Shown here one piece after another: positions 44,014 to 54,222 of a stretch of DNA of 64,000 bases. Numbering within the stretch: position 1 is the first letter of the stretch; every line of letters begins with the position of its first letter. Source of the DNA: Saprospiraceae bacterium (GTDB taxonomy: Bacteria; Bacteroidota; Bacteroidia; Chitinophagales; Saprospiraceae); contig JADKAA010000029.1 in NCBI GenBank assembly GCA_016715465.1, positions 930,001 through 994,000 of the forward strand, read 5' to 3'. The notes under the pieces were generated by a model. The model saw only the letters and a program-made list of their open reading frames with translations. It was not told the origin of the DNA and made no database searches. The position numbers and the translations under genes are program-made.

Positions 44014-44371
44014 AGAAGTGCGGAGAAATAATGCTGCCAGGCTGGCGTTGTCCAAAATGGAAAAAGCCAGGGAATCTATGGAATTGGAGCAGCAGGAAAA
44101 CTTTTATGTCGAAACAGCCTTTGCCATTCACGGCTACCTTCAGGAAAAATATGACATCGCCACGGAAGACCTGAGAAAGGACTTTGTCGCAGCTTTCCTC
44201 AGCACGCTCGACAATCAAACCGACTACGCATCCATGTATCTCAACATTATGGCCAAAACGGATCTTGCCTTATATGGTGCGAGCCAACCCGCTGATATCT
44301 CGGCTACCTATCAAAATAGCATAAGTTTTATATCAGATCTTGAATTATTAAGTAGTGAAAAAGTAACATAA
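43976..44371 (+). CDS. BatD cytoplasmic C-terminal domain, split off by a frame change
   Basis: From an ATG within the A6 run region (43976), this 131-residue ORF is Lys/Glu-rich and helical: MKGAPQSDKEQDKEVRRNNAARLALSKMEKARESM, then NFYVETAFAIHGYLQEKYDIATEDL. Bacteroidota BatD proteins carry such a tail after the membrane helix, so this is most likely the missing end of the 42679 ORF. If the frame change is real, translation could restart at this ATG, giving a separate subunit. Confidence 0.75.
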   Translation: MKGAPQSDKEQDKEVRRNNAARLALSKMEKARESMELEQQENFYVETAFAIHGYLQEKYDIATEDLRKDFVAAFLSTLDNQTDYASMYLNIMAKTDLALYGASQPADISATYQNSISFISDLELLSSEKVT

Positions 44372-44425
44372 ATATTTCGGCTGCTGTTAACCGTACAGAC
44401 ATGCTGTCTCACAAAACATCTTGAA

Positions 44426-46465
44426 ATGCACCATTTAAAATTCAGCCTTCTCTTATTATTCTTCAGTCCTTTCCTTATAGCCCAGGTTCCCTATGACGAT
44501 TGTGACAATGCCCGACTTATCTCCAATCCGGAATCTTATTGTTCCGGAAAAACAGAATTCAGCCTCAATGGCGCCACAGATTCCGGATATGGCCCTTCCA
44601 GTTGCTGGACCGGACCTGCGGCCGATATTTGGTTTGAATTCAAAGCCATAGCGACTGGCGTAAATATTGTGGTAAACGGCAGAAACATTGGCTCAACACT
44701 GAGAAACCCTCAGGCAACCTTATATTACGGGGTCTGTGGGGGAACTATCCAGGAACTGGATTGTAATGCCGACGTCACGAACTTAGGGGTCATCGCCCTT
44801 TTTGAAAATGGCCTCATCATCGGTGCTACCTACTATATCCGGGTTAGCGGCATCAATGGTCCATCTGGTAACTTTCAACTTTGTGTCACCAATTTTAATC
44901 CCCCCGTGATTCCTGGTCAGGATTGTCCCACTGCGGCAATTCTATGTGACAAATCGGCCTTCGTCGTACAAACCCTGAGTGGCAGCGGATCCCAACCCAA
45001 TGAAGGTAAGGGTACATGTCTTGAACCTTTTCCCGGCTCCCAGAGTGAAGACCAGTCCACCTGGCTGAAGTGGACAGCCGCCAATAATGGCACACTTACT
45101 TTTGACATCACGCCTTTGAAGGACGGAGATGACATAGACTTTGCCTTGTACGAACTTTCAGGTGGCATCGATGATTGTAACAACAGAAAAGCATTGCGTT
45201 GTAATGCAACCGCCTGCGATGGCTCCACCGGTCTTAACCTTACTTCAACCGACCTTGAAGAGGATTTCAATTGTGACAAAGGAGAAGACCGGTATGTTAA
45301 GTTTATTGACATGGAAGCAGGCAAAAGTTATGGCCTGCTCATCAACAATTTTGACAACTCCGGCATAGGCTTCCGGATATCGTGGGGCGGAACCGGAGAA
45401 TTTCTGGGTCCGGAGCCGGATTTTATCATAGACCCCGTAAGTGGCCTGCGATGCGACCAGGACTTTTCGGTGACCGATGCCTCTACCTTCTCCAACGGTA
45501 CCATTACCGATTATGAATGGCATTTCGGCCTGCGCGCCATTCCCGCTTCTTCCGATGTGAAAGGATCGCACCAGGTAAAGTATTCTTCCTTTGGTGAAAA
45601 ATACATCAGTCTCACCGTGACCAGCAACCGGGGATGTAAAGTAACAAAAGTAAAGTCACTCAACGCGGAACCGTGTTGCGAGGACCTGGAAGATATTTCC
45701 ATTTCCCCCAAAGTGACTTTTCCTGACTGCAATGGAGATGCAGCAGGTCAGATCGATGTTGCCGGTCTTGGAGGCAATCCGGAATACTTTTTTAAACTCA
45801 ACAATGGAAAATTTACGCCCAGAACCCGGTTCGATAAATTACCTGCAGGATCCTACGAAATTGTAATCGTGGATACCAAAGGGTGCACAGACTCCATTGT
45901 GGTCGATGTGGAAGAGCCGGATCCCATTGTAGTAGATGCCGGACCCGATGTGGAGTTGGAACTGGGGGATTCAACTTTATTGAATGGCAGTTATTTTCTT
46001 GAAGAAACCGGCGACAGTATCTGGTGGTCTCCCCCAAATGGTCTGAGGACTCCTTTAGATCTGGAAACCAATGCCACAGCGCCGGGCACCACCACCTATA
46101 CTTTGCATATAAAAAGCGAAAAGGGGTGCGAAGCCAGCGACAGCCTTACCATTCGCGTCATTACCAACCGTACCATTTATGCCCCAAACATCATCCTGGC
46201 CAATGGGCAGGGAGGTCCAAATAACTTCTTTAACCTGGTGGGTCGTAAGGCCGTAAAATCCATTGATGTACTTGAGGTGTACGACCGTTGGGGCAACAAA
46301 CTTTATCAGGGAGAAGATATCGACCCCTTTGATCAAACCAGTGGCTGGGACGGTACTTTTAACGGAAGTGCGGTGAACCCCGGGGTTTACACCTGGATTG
46401 CGCGTGTGCGGTACGTAGATGAGGTCGTTGAGGTGAAGAGCGGCGACATCACCGTTGTGCACTGA
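44426..46465 (+). CDS. Secreted multi-domain protein with T9SS type B sorting domain
   Basis: The 679-residue product has a signal peptide (MHHLKFSLLLLFFSPFLIAQ), two beta-sandwich segments starting PYDDCDNARLI and GQDCPTAAILC, a PKD-like domain (about 340-410, DFSVTDASTFSNGTITDYEWHFG), a repeat of SprB/CHU type (about 425-495) and a C-terminal gliding-motility-type domain (IYAPNIILANGQGGPNNFF...VYDRWGNKLYQG...GWDGTFNGSAVNPGVYTW). The last is the T9SS type B signal, so the protein is exported across the outer membrane. Ligand unknown; an adhesin-like role is likely. Confidence 0.92.
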   Translation: MHHLKFSLLLLFFSPFLIAQVPYDDCDNARLISNPESYCSGKTEFSLNGATDSGYGPSSCWTGPAADIWFEFKAIATGVNIVVNGRNIGSTLRNPQATLYYGVCGGTIQELDCNADVTNLGVIALFENGLIIGATYYIRVSGINGPSGNFQLCVTNFNPPVIPGQDCPTAAILCDKSAFVVQTLSGSGSQPNEGKGTCLEPFPGSQSEDQSTWLKWTAANNGTLTFDITPLKDGDDIDFALYELSGGIDDCNNRKALRCNATACDGSTGLNLTSTDLEEDFNCDKGEDRYVKFIDMEAGKSYGLLINNFDNSGIGFRISWGGTGEFLGPEPDFIIDPVSGLRCDQDFSVTDASTFSNGTITDYEWHFGLRAIPASSDVKGSHQVKYSSFGEKYISLTVTSNRGCKVTKVKSLNAEPCCEDLEDISISPKVTFPDCNGDAAGQIDVAGLGGNPEYFFKLNNGKFTPRTRFDKLPAGSYEIVIVDTKGCTDSIVVDVEEPDPIVVDAGPDVELELGDSTLLNGSYFLEETGDSIWWSPPNGLRTPLDLETNATAPGTTTYTLHIKSEKGCEASDSLTIRVITNRTIYAPNIILANGQGGPNNFFNLVGRKAVKSIDVLEVYDRWGNKLYQGEDIDPFDQTSGWDGTFNGSAVNPGVYTWIARVRYVDEVVEVKSGDITVVH

Positions 46466-46539
46466 GGGTAAAGCAAAAGCATATCAAGTGAAGCAAGTTC
46501 GAGAAATAATTCTAAAATACAGCCTAAATTCAACAAAAG

Positions 46540-46755
46540 ATGAATGATATTAGATATGAAATGATTATTTATTGGAGCGAGGTTGATAGAGCCTTCATAG
46601 TCGAAGTCCCGGAACTGTCAGGGTGTATTGCTGATGGTGAAACTTACGAAGAAGCAATAGCAAATGCCAAACACGTCATTAATGATTGGATACAGACGGC
46701 TATTTCTTTTGGACGTGAAATCCCTAAGTCTAAAGGGAAATTAATGTTTGCTTAA
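46540..46755 (+). CDS. HicB-like antitoxin family protein, orphan
   Basis: The 71-residue protein matches the HicB N-terminal domain: YEMIIYWSEVDRAFIVEVPELSGCIADGETYEEAIANAKHVINDWIQTA. Full HicB antitoxins often add a DNA-binding domain, absent here, and sit next to the HicA toxin. There is no room for a hicA gene (about 180 bases) within 70 bases upstream, and nothing HicA-like in the 90 bases downstream. It may be a solitary antitoxin or a remnant. Confidence 0.85.
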   Translation: MNDIRYEMIIYWSEVDRAFIVEVPELSGCIADGETYEEAIANAKHVINDWIQTAISFGREIPKSKGKLMFA

Positions 46756-46845
46756 CATTAGAAATCACTAGCCATAATAATACCTATGATGATATGCTAC
46801 CTATCGGTCGCACATCACATAGCCCGGCCGGAGCCCAGTTTTACC

Positions 46846-48803
46846 TTAGTCCAGACTATTGATCCAGGCAGCCATTTTTAATGCATCTGCTTTTGGTATA
46901 TGAGGCATCGGCGTCATTTCCGTGGCATAACCCGGCCAGTTTTTGGGTTCCGGTTTCCAGATTAATTGGACGATCCTTTCATTGGAGTAAGCGCGTTTTG
47001 CAATGTCTTTGTAAGATGGACCTATCTGTTTTTATCTGCATTGTGACATGCTATACAGGTATACTTGGTAAGGAGGGGCTTTGCTGCGGCCTCCAAAGGA
47101 GATAAGGCTTTCTTGCCTTTTGCGGTAGCTCCAACAATGCCTGCTTTTTTTACTTTTGGCGCCAGATAACTTTTGTATTCAACTTTTTTCAGCACTTCAC
47201 CCTGAGGGATTTGATTTAGGGTATAATATGCGGTTGGATGCAATAAAGGCTGGCCATCTGTATCCCTGATGTCCCGTAGATTGATTTCATGGATATGGTA
47301 TTTGACCAGGTTTGAGATAACCAACCTCAATTTTGTGCCGTCTTCACTCCATTTAACACCCTGTATTTTTAGTGCATTATGGTGAATGGGGGGACTGCCA
47401 TATACAGGATGATACTTGTATATAAAGCTGGATGCATCGATCATGCCAATGTCCTTCACCCCTTTTATTTTGGCAGGTTTTGTGAATTCAATTTCGAAAC
47501 CGTCGGGCATAGCCTTTACCATCTTCATTTCAAAAGGCATTTTACCGGTCCAGTGTATGCGCTGCAATCCCTCATTTTTACTGCCTGCCGATCCCCAGCC
47601 CCGGTTTGTTTGTCCCACAATCATAGAACCATCATTTGCCCAATCCATGCGCAACACCCCTGACTGGAAGTTGCTTCTGAAATCAAAAGCCGCTCCCTGG
47701 TATTCTCCATTTACCTTTTCAAGGCAAATGCGCATAACCTTGCTTTGTCCCTGGTCTCCTACAAAAACCTGACCTTCAAATGGCCCAAACTTACCACCCG
47801 TATCATCGACTTTAATTTCAGCATTGGAAATGCCAAGGATGCCGTGGGGCAGCCACACCGCTGGAAGCTGAACTTCCGGAAATAAAGCTTTTGCTTCGTA
47901 CAGGGTTTGCGGCTTTTCATTTACCACGTTTTCCGGCTTGATGTATTTACCATATTTGTTTCGGTCCTGCCTTGGACTCACTTTTTCATATAGTTGATCT
48001 ACGGTGAGTTGAACCGGGCTGTTTTTGATGTCGTTTGTCCACTTCAATCCGGCAGGATGTCCGGTGAAACTTCCTTTTTTTACATGCCAGATCCCACCTG
48101 AACCTATCCAGTCGCCCTGGTTGTCATCATAAAATAATTCGCCATCAATCATGCCAATTCCGCAGGGCGAACGCATGCCGGTTGCCCATGGCTCCATCTT
48201 TCCATCCGCAGTGATGTGCATAGTCCATCCCCGCATGGGCACCCTGCTCTCACCTCGCCACCACTCCTCATCGCCAAATGCCACATTCGCCGTAACAAAA
48301 AAACTTCCGTCAGGTGCAATCACGGGACCAAAGCTATACTCGTGGTAATGACCGCTTAATGGCCACGCATAGATGGTTCCATACACATCAGCGATACCAT
48401 CGCCGTCTTCATCTTTCAGCCTGGTCAACTCCCCTCTTTGCGCCACATAGATGGAACCATCCTTATAAGCGCAACCCAGAGGTTCATGCAAACCCGATGC
48501 AAATAACGTGTAGGCAGGTACACCATTGCCACCCAGTGTAGCGTTTTCAAGGATCCACACATCACCCCGGCGCGTCGCCACGGCTACGCGGCCGTCCGGC
48601 AAGGTGGCTACTCCTCCACCCTCCATGAGTACATTTTCAGGAATTGGTATGGTGCGGATGGGATAGTAATCATCTTCCCCCTCCACCCTAAAGGCGGCCT
48701 TATCTACCACCGGGGCATTGGGATCGTCCTGCCCGTAGGAGACAAAATTATACAAGGTAATCGCGGTTATTAAACTGATGTTTCGAAAGTATGTCGTCGT
48801 CAT
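46846..48803 (-). CDS. Beta-propeller dehydrogenase-like protein with C-terminal cytochrome c domain, frameshifted near the end
   Basis: The intact part (47022-48803) has a signal peptide and a sugar-dehydrogenase-type six-bladed propeller (about residues 50-420: VATLPDGRVAVATRRGDVW, GSIYVAQRGELTRLKDEDGDG). It ends in KYTCIACHN, whose CIACH binds heme covalently. The ORF stops 5 codons later, but at the A5 run (plus 47029-47033) one more A would continue the cytochrome c as KQIGPSYKDIAKRAYSNE...TEMTPMPHIPKADALKMAAWINSLD, with the axial Met, to a TAA at 46846-46848. It is 21 bases downstream of the DUF1080 gene; such pairs are common in Bacteroidota and Planctomycetes. Likely a periplasmic oxidoreductase; substrate unknown. 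Confidence 0.85.
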
Positions 48804-48824
48804 GATTGTGATCTTTGATGGGGT

Positions 48825-50677
48825 TTACCAAATTAACTTATATCGCAGCACCGGGGCATTGAGGTTTACAAACAGTTCCTGTTTGTCCTCTGAAATTCTC
48901 ACAGAAATCCCACCATGTTCTTCTATGGATACAAAATACCGGCCGTCGATGCGATAAAGGCCATCCTCAGTTTTTTTATTTCTTTGCCCGCAGCGATCCT
49001 GAAACGCACACCTGGCACCAATGAAGTAAACTTTAGTTCTCTGGTAAGTGAATTGTCGAGGGCATCCGGATAGGAGGTATCTTCCACGTTCATGCCATTG
49101 ATGGTATAATAAAAAACAGGCGTGCCGGTAGAAGGCAGAATCTTATATCCCCTGGACCGGAACTCACCTTCAGCAAAAGCCGCGCGATGCGGGGAAGACA
49201 CATCTGAAACTACATCCAGCTGAACTTCATTGGTGAGATACACCACATCGCCCATCGGCCTGAAGGATCCATCGCCCCGGTCATGCCACATGGGAGTCGC
49301 ATCGACAAAATCTCCTCGCCAGATACACGATAATACACCGAGCGCATTGTCAAAAACATAGTGAATTCCCGAAGGGTCTCCCACACCAATGGTGTGGGTC
49401 CTTCTCAATTTGCGCTGTTGGTTATAATCGAGAAATGCCCTCAATATCCTCGGCTTCTCCTTCGCAGCAATGAGGATCGGATACTCACTCTCCCGCTGAA
49501 TCAGGGATGAAAAAGCATGGATACCATGACTGGCCAGGTGGTCTGATTCAAAAAAGATGCCCATCGTTGGGGGCAACCAGGCATCGGCCCTGCAAAAGAA
49601 GACCTCGATTTTGTGCCTTCCTTCCGTCAACCGGATGATGCTCTTTTCCGGCCGGTCCCAGTCCCATGCCCTTGAAATTTTTTTCACCAGTACGTTGTCA
49701 ATATAGATGGCCAGGTTGCCATTATAAATGGTCGAAATATAATATTGATCGTCCCGGGGTATGATGAGGTCACCACTGAGTTGGATGCCAAAAAAGTCCT
49801 TCACAGGAGCAACTTCCCAGGTTAATCCCAGGGGAGACTTGCCCTCTTTATCCGCCTTTTTGTTTTTGAAATCATCTTCGAATTCATAGCGTCCTTTCCA
49901 GTATTTGTAGGTAACATTTTCAGTTTTAACCTTTTTGTCTTCAAAGACGCGAAAACGGATGTTGCGAAATGCCACCGGCCCGTGGTCGCCCTGTATCATC
50001 AATGGCCCCGCGAGGGTTTCATTGTTTTCGACCGGACCTCCGGTTGGGTGTGGAATTTCCAAATTTTCATGGATGGTAACTCCATTTATGGTCACCTTGT
50101 TCAAGCGCGCATTCGTGGTCTTTTTACCCTGACTGTCAAATCTGGGGGCCGTAAATGAGATGAACATTTTCTGCCAGATTCCAGGTGGCCGGCAGACATT
50201 GACCAAAGGAGCTTTACCTGCATAAGCGGTCTCAGGCGCAGATTCCCAGTTTCGAAAAATGCCCCCGAGGTCCGAAAATTTGGGATTCTTTACACCCCAG
50301 CTGTCAAATAATTGTACCTCATACCTGCCTTGCAGGTATATGCCGGAATTTGACCCTGCAGGCATCATAAATTCAAGATCCAGGTCGATGTCCTGGTGGG
50401 TAAACCGGGTCAGCAGTGCGCTGTGATGCTTGTCGTCGTTTATGTTAAGAAGAATGCCCTTCCCATCCACATACTCCATATCTCCATAATGTTGGTCCGC
50501 AGTCTTTCTCAATGGCGCAGAGACATCTCCGACAATTCGCCAGTTGCCATCCTGCGCACTGAATGCGGACATGTCATGCAGGAAGAGTGTGTCCATTTTT
50601 TGCGCCTGAACCGTAATCGTCATTACTGCCAAGGCCAAAACATACAGGAACATTTGGCCACTCAATTTGATTTTCAT
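48825..50677 (-). CDS. DUF1080 (3-keto-disaccharide hydrolase type) protein with PA14-like domain, frameshifted near the end
   Basis: From ATG 50677 there is a signal peptide (MKIKLSGQMFLYVLALAVMTITVQAQ), a DUF1080 lectin-like domain (about residues 45-250, SGIYLQGRYEVQLFDSWG, MFISFTAPRFD, GPVAFRNIRFR) and a PA14-like domain (about 270-400, YKYWKGRYEFEDDF). The open frame ends at 48923, but with A8 in place of A7 at plus 48971-48977 it would continue as TEDGLYRIDGRYFVSIEEH...NAPVLRYKLIW to a stop at 48825-48827, 21 bases before the propeller-cytochrome gene. DUF1080 proteins hydrolyse 3-keto-glycosides made by partner oxidoreductases, which fits the neighbour. Confidence 0.85.
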
Positions 50678-50783
50678 CTGATATTGGATTGTGTGTTGCA
50701 AATATGAATAAATAATGGCTAGGTTTAATACCACCCTAAAAATTAATTCACCACCGGTTTAAAGAAACCATTCGATAAGGCCT

Positions 50784-50791
50784 TACATTTG
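50784..50791 (+). promoter_or_regulatory. -7 box TACATTTG of the aminotransferase gene
   Basis: TACATTTG matches TAnnTTTG and ends 15 bases before the ATG at 50807; it overlaps the upstream TTG at 50789, which excludes that start. Confidence 0.55.
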
Positions 50792-50806
50792 CCTCAAAAT
50801 CAGTTC

Positions 50807-51999
50807 ATGCCCACCAAAAGACAATTGTTTTTGAGCCACGTGGCACAAACCAGTCCATACCCGATGATCGTGGAGGTTGAAAGGGCGGAGGGTATCTTTA
50901 TTTACGATGTAAATGGGAAAAGATATTATGACATGGACTCGGGGTTCTCGGTAAGTTCACTTGGGCACAGGCACCCTGCCGTGATAATGGCCATCGAAGA
51001 CCAGCTTGGAAAATATCTGCATACCACAGTGTATGGCGAACACATCCAAAGTCCGCAAATCCAATTTGCTACCCAACTGTCCAGGCTGCTGAATAATCGT
51101 TTACAGACCGTTTACTATACCAACAGTGGCTCTGAAGCCGTGGAAGTGGCCATAAAGGCGGCCCGCAAATTTACCGGTCGATATGGCATAATCAGTTGCA
51201 GAAATGCATACCATGGCAGCACCTTAGGCGCTGAAAGTTTGCGCAGCGACATAGGTTATCCTTCCTCCTTTATGCCGGGAATGCCCGGTGTCAGTCACAT
51301 TGATTTTAATGCCATTAACCAGTTGGAATACATCACCTTAGAAACAGCAGCTGTCATTCTGGAACCCGTTCAAGCGGAAGCCGGAGTCATCTTGCCAAAA
51401 AAAGACTTCCTGTTAAAGCTCAGGCAAAGGTGCCATGAAACGGGGGCCCTGCTTGTACTGGACGAAATTCAAACCGGGTTCGGAAGGACGGGTAGTTTAT
51501 TTGCCTTTCAGCAATACCAAATGGAACCGGACATCTTACTCATGGCAAAAGCCATGGGAGGTGGGCTTCCCGCCGGGGCTGCCATGTCATCCTCAGAAAT
51601 TCTGGGCTGTCTTGCCGACAGTCCTCCGTTGGGACATATCACTACCTTCGGTGGTCACCCCTCTGCATCGCCGCTGCTTGTTCCGTACTCGAAGTGCTGA
51701 CTGCCGGGCTTATCGACGAAGTGCATGACAAAGCACAATTATTCCTTCAACTGCTGCAACACAAAGCCATCAAAGAAGTGAGATACTCCGGCTTATTGAT
51801 GGGCATAAGCCTTAACATAAAAGCTCAATTGCCCACGGTCGTAGCTTCATTGCTGGAGGCAGGTGTCATTACGGATTTCTTCTTATTCAACGATGAAAGC
51901 TTCCGGCTTGCACCACCCCTCATCATTACACCGGCTCAGATAAGGGAAGTTTGCGCCATCATCCTCGATGTCCTCGACCACCTCCCTGAAAAGCCCTGA
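50807..51999 (+). pseudogene. Class III aminotransferase, frameshifted at a C-run
   Basis: PLP-dependent class III aminotransferases act on ornithine-, GABA- or acetylornithine-like amines. From ATG 50807 the protein shows YYTNSGSEAVEVAIKAARKFTGR, SCRNAYHGSTLGAES, LDEIQTGFGRTG and the PLP lysine in LLMAKAMGGGLPAG. The open frame ends at 51700 with an unconserved tail after FGGHP. Adding one C to the run at 51658-51661 restores HPLCIAAACSVLEVLTAGLIDEV, and the rest follows in that frame to 51999. The fold is complete (about 397 residues), so the lesion is either sequencing error or very recent. Substrate not determined. Confidence 0.85.
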
Positions 52000-52197
52000 T
52001 GGAAAGAACAGCTGTTGGTTAATCCTGCCATTCATTATGGTTATATGATTCAATACAGCGCACCATTCCATTCGTCGAACTTTGATAAAAATCTTTTGTG
52101 AACCCGGAAACCGGCATTATTTTGCAGGATCATTCTGAATGTGGCAAGAAACAGCCATACAGATTTTTCAATTTCTCCACCATAAAAATAAATCAAC

Positions 52198-52578
52198 ATG
52201 TCACACAGAATTTCCTGGTTTGAAATCCCCACAGCCGATATCGATCGGGCACAGCGCTTTTATGAAACCATATTTGATACCTCTTTAATCAATATGGATA
52301 ATGCGGCCATCAAGATGCGGGCTTTCCCCGTAGAAGATATGATGACAGATATTGCAGGTGCGTTGGTACATCACGATGAATTTTACAAACCTTCGGAAAA
52401 TGCAGGCTGTCTTATTTATCTGAATGGCAATCCTGACTTACAGCAAGTACTGGACAGAATCGAGGCCGCCGGGGGTAAAATCCTGGTACCCAAAACACAG
52501 ATTTCACCGGAATATGGTTTTATGGCTGTTTTTTTGGATACGGAAGGAAACCGGGTGGCCTTGCATTCTATATCCTGA
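52198..52578 (+). CDS. VOC family (glyoxalase/bleomycin-resistance-like) protein
   Basis: The 126-residue protein is a VOC-fold member of the type beginning HRISWFEIPTADIDRAQRFYETIFD, with GCLIYLNGNPDLQQVLDRIEAAGGKILVPKTQISPEYGFMAVFLDTEGNRVALHS at the end. The metal-binding His and Glu seen in glyoxalase I are only partly present (an N-terminal His and a late Glu), so an enzymatic role is uncertain. It is followed 4 bases later by the AHSA1-like remnant; the two were likely one operon. Confidence 0.9.
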   Translation: MSHRISWFEIPTADIDRAQRFYETIFDTSLINMDNAAIKMRAFPVEDMMTDIAGALVHHDEFYKPSENAGCLIYLNGNPDLQQVLDRIEAAGGKILVPKTQISPEYGFMAVFLDTEGNRVALHSIS

Positions 52579-52582
52579 AATC

Positions 52583-53044
52583 ATGGCTTTTGACTGGTCA
52601 GAATTTTCGAAAAAAATAGCCATCCAGACAAATGTGGAGTCGGTCTATAAAGCTTGGGCCACACGTTCAGGTATGGAATCGTGGTTTTTAAGAAGCTGCG
52701 TTTACTCCCGGTACGGTGAAAAGTTAGGCGACAATGACCCGGCAAGAGGGAGATTTATATACATTCCGTTGGCATGGCTGGCCAGATGACACCATGGAAA
52801 AAGGGACCATTCTGCAGGCAAATGGCGTTGATGCCTTTACTTTTACTTTTGATGGAAACGGAAATGAAGTAACGTGAAATCAGGAAAAACGGACTGGCAT
52901 CTTTGGTAGTGGGCGCGGCCGGACCTGGTTTCTGGGTTGTAGTGAAGGCTGGACATTTTACCTGACTAACCTAAAATCAATTTTGGAGGGAGGACTGGAC
53001 CTTAGAAATAAGGATATTGATCTTAATGGGGTAATCAATGCCTG
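52583..53044 (+). pseudogene. AHSA1/SRPBCC family protein, multiply disrupted
   Basis: From ATG 52583 the frame reads MAFDWSEFSKKIAIQTNVESVYKAWATRSGMESWFL, a typical AHSA1 start. The frame shifts near 52738-52742 into DLYTFRWHGWPDDTMEKGTILQANG, a TGA lies at 52874-52876, and the C-terminal part GWTFYLTNLKSILEGGLDLRNKD is in frame up to a TGA at 53042-53044. At least two lesions are needed to restore a full protein of about 150 residues. More than one event makes real decay likelier here than in the other frameshifted genes. SRPBCC proteins bind hydrophobic ligands or stimulate Hsp90. Confidence 0.75.
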
Positions 53045-53074
53045 ATTTGCGTGACAAATATGGTTACATTTCGT

Positions 53075-53082
53075 TATATTTG
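53075..53082 (+). promoter_or_regulatory. -7 box TATATTTG of the DUF2911 gene
   Basis: TATATTTG matches TAnnTTTG and ends 24 bases before the ATG at 53107. It lies inside the longer ATG-initiated ORF from 53038, supporting the shorter start. A TTTG at 53046 is a possible but widely spaced -33 element. Confidence 0.55.
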
Positions 53083-53106
53083 TATAATCAATTCAAATAT
53101 AAGGAT

Positions 53107-54222
53107 ATGAGGTCATTATTTTTTCTTTTGTCCATTTTATGCTCGGCCATAATTTCACAGGCGCAGCTGATCAATCCTCCAAGTGGCGACAACCAAATTT
53201 GTGAAGTAAAACAATATTTAGGAAGCATTGCCAGTGTTTCAGTAAAATATAGCAGCCCAAGTATCAAGGGCAGAACGGGAAAGATATGGGGCGACCTCGT
53301 ACCCTGGGGTATGTCACCAAACAATATTGGATCAGCCAAAGAGATTCCCTGGCGTGCAGGAGCAAATGAAAACACCATCATCATTTTCTCTCACGATATG
53401 CAGGTAAATGGTCAGAAAATATTGGCCGGGAAATATGGCTTTCACATCATTCCGCAAAAAGACCAACCCTGGATTTTGATTTTTAATAAAACCCACAGTG
53501 CCTGGGGCAGTTATTCCTATGACGCCAATGAGGATGCCATTCGTGTTGCAGTAGTACCCGTCCCGGCTACCTTTACGGAGTGGCTTACCTATGAATTCAC
53601 TTCCAGAAAACCTGAATCTACCACCTTGCAGTTACGATGGGAAAATTTAAGTGTTTCAATGGATATTTCGTTGCCCTTCAGCCATGATTTATACATAGCC
53701 CATTATAAAGATGATCTTAAAGGAAATAAAGGTTTTTACTGGCAAAACTACCTGGAAGCCGTGTCTTTCTGCGTTCAGAATAATGTGCACCTGGACCAGG
53801 CATTGACATGGGCAGAAACAGCCATAAATGGTACGTTTATCGGACAGAAAAATTTCACTACCCTTTCCGCTAAGGCATCTGTTTTGCAAAAGATGGGCAG
53901 ACAAGTCGAAGCAGATGCGGTTATGGATGAAGCCATTGCCCACCCGACGGCAGATGTAATTCAAATTCACAGCTATGGCAGACAATTATTGAATGCCGGC
54001 ATAAAAGACAAGGCGCTAAAAATTTTCCAATACAACTATGAGCACCACAATGGCCAATGGCCCTCACCTGCAGGTTTGGTCAGGGGTCTGTCTGCTGCCG
54101 GCCGGTACGAAGAAGCACTGAAAATAGCAGAAAAAGCTTTGCCTGTAGCTCCGGATGAAGCGAATAAAAAATTCCTGATGAGTGCCGTTGAAAAGTTAAA
54201 AATGGGTAAGGACATGAATTAA
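53107..54222 (+). CDS. DUF2911 domain protein with TPR-like C-terminus
   Basis: From ATG 53107 the product has a signal peptide (MRSLFFLLSILCSAIISQAQ) and a DUF2911 domain (about residues 30-165): VSVKYSSPSIKGRTGKIWGDLVPWG, PWRAGANENTIIIFSHD, LAGKYGFHIIP and WGSYSYD. A helical region (about 215-365) with TPR-like repeats (ALTWAETAI, ALKIFQYNY, ALKIAEKAL) follows. DUF2911 proteins are common secreted proteins of Bacteroidota with no known function. The gene stands alone. Confidence 0.92.
   Translation: MRSLFFLLSILCSAIISQAQLINPPSGDNQICEVKQYLGSIASVSVKYSSPSIKGRTGKIWGDLVPWGMSPNNIGSAKEIPWRAGANENTIIIFSHDMQVNGQKILAGKYGFHIIPQKDQPWILIFNKTHSAWGSYSYDANEDAIRVAVVPVPATFTEWLTYEFTSRKPESTTLQLRWENLSVSMDISLPFSHDLYIAHYKDDLKGNKGFYWQNYLEAVSFCVQNNVHLDQALTWAETAINGTFIGQKNFTTLSAKASVLQKMGRQVEADAVMDEAIAHPTADVIQIHSYGRQLLNAGIKDKALKIFQYNYEHHNGQWPSPAGLVRGLSAAGRYEEALKIAEKALPVAPDEANKKFLMSAVEKLKMGKDMN

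Noticed and set aside
46756..46845. A HicA toxin gene next to the HicB-like gene
   Set aside because: The gap is about 90 bases and contains no suitable frame.
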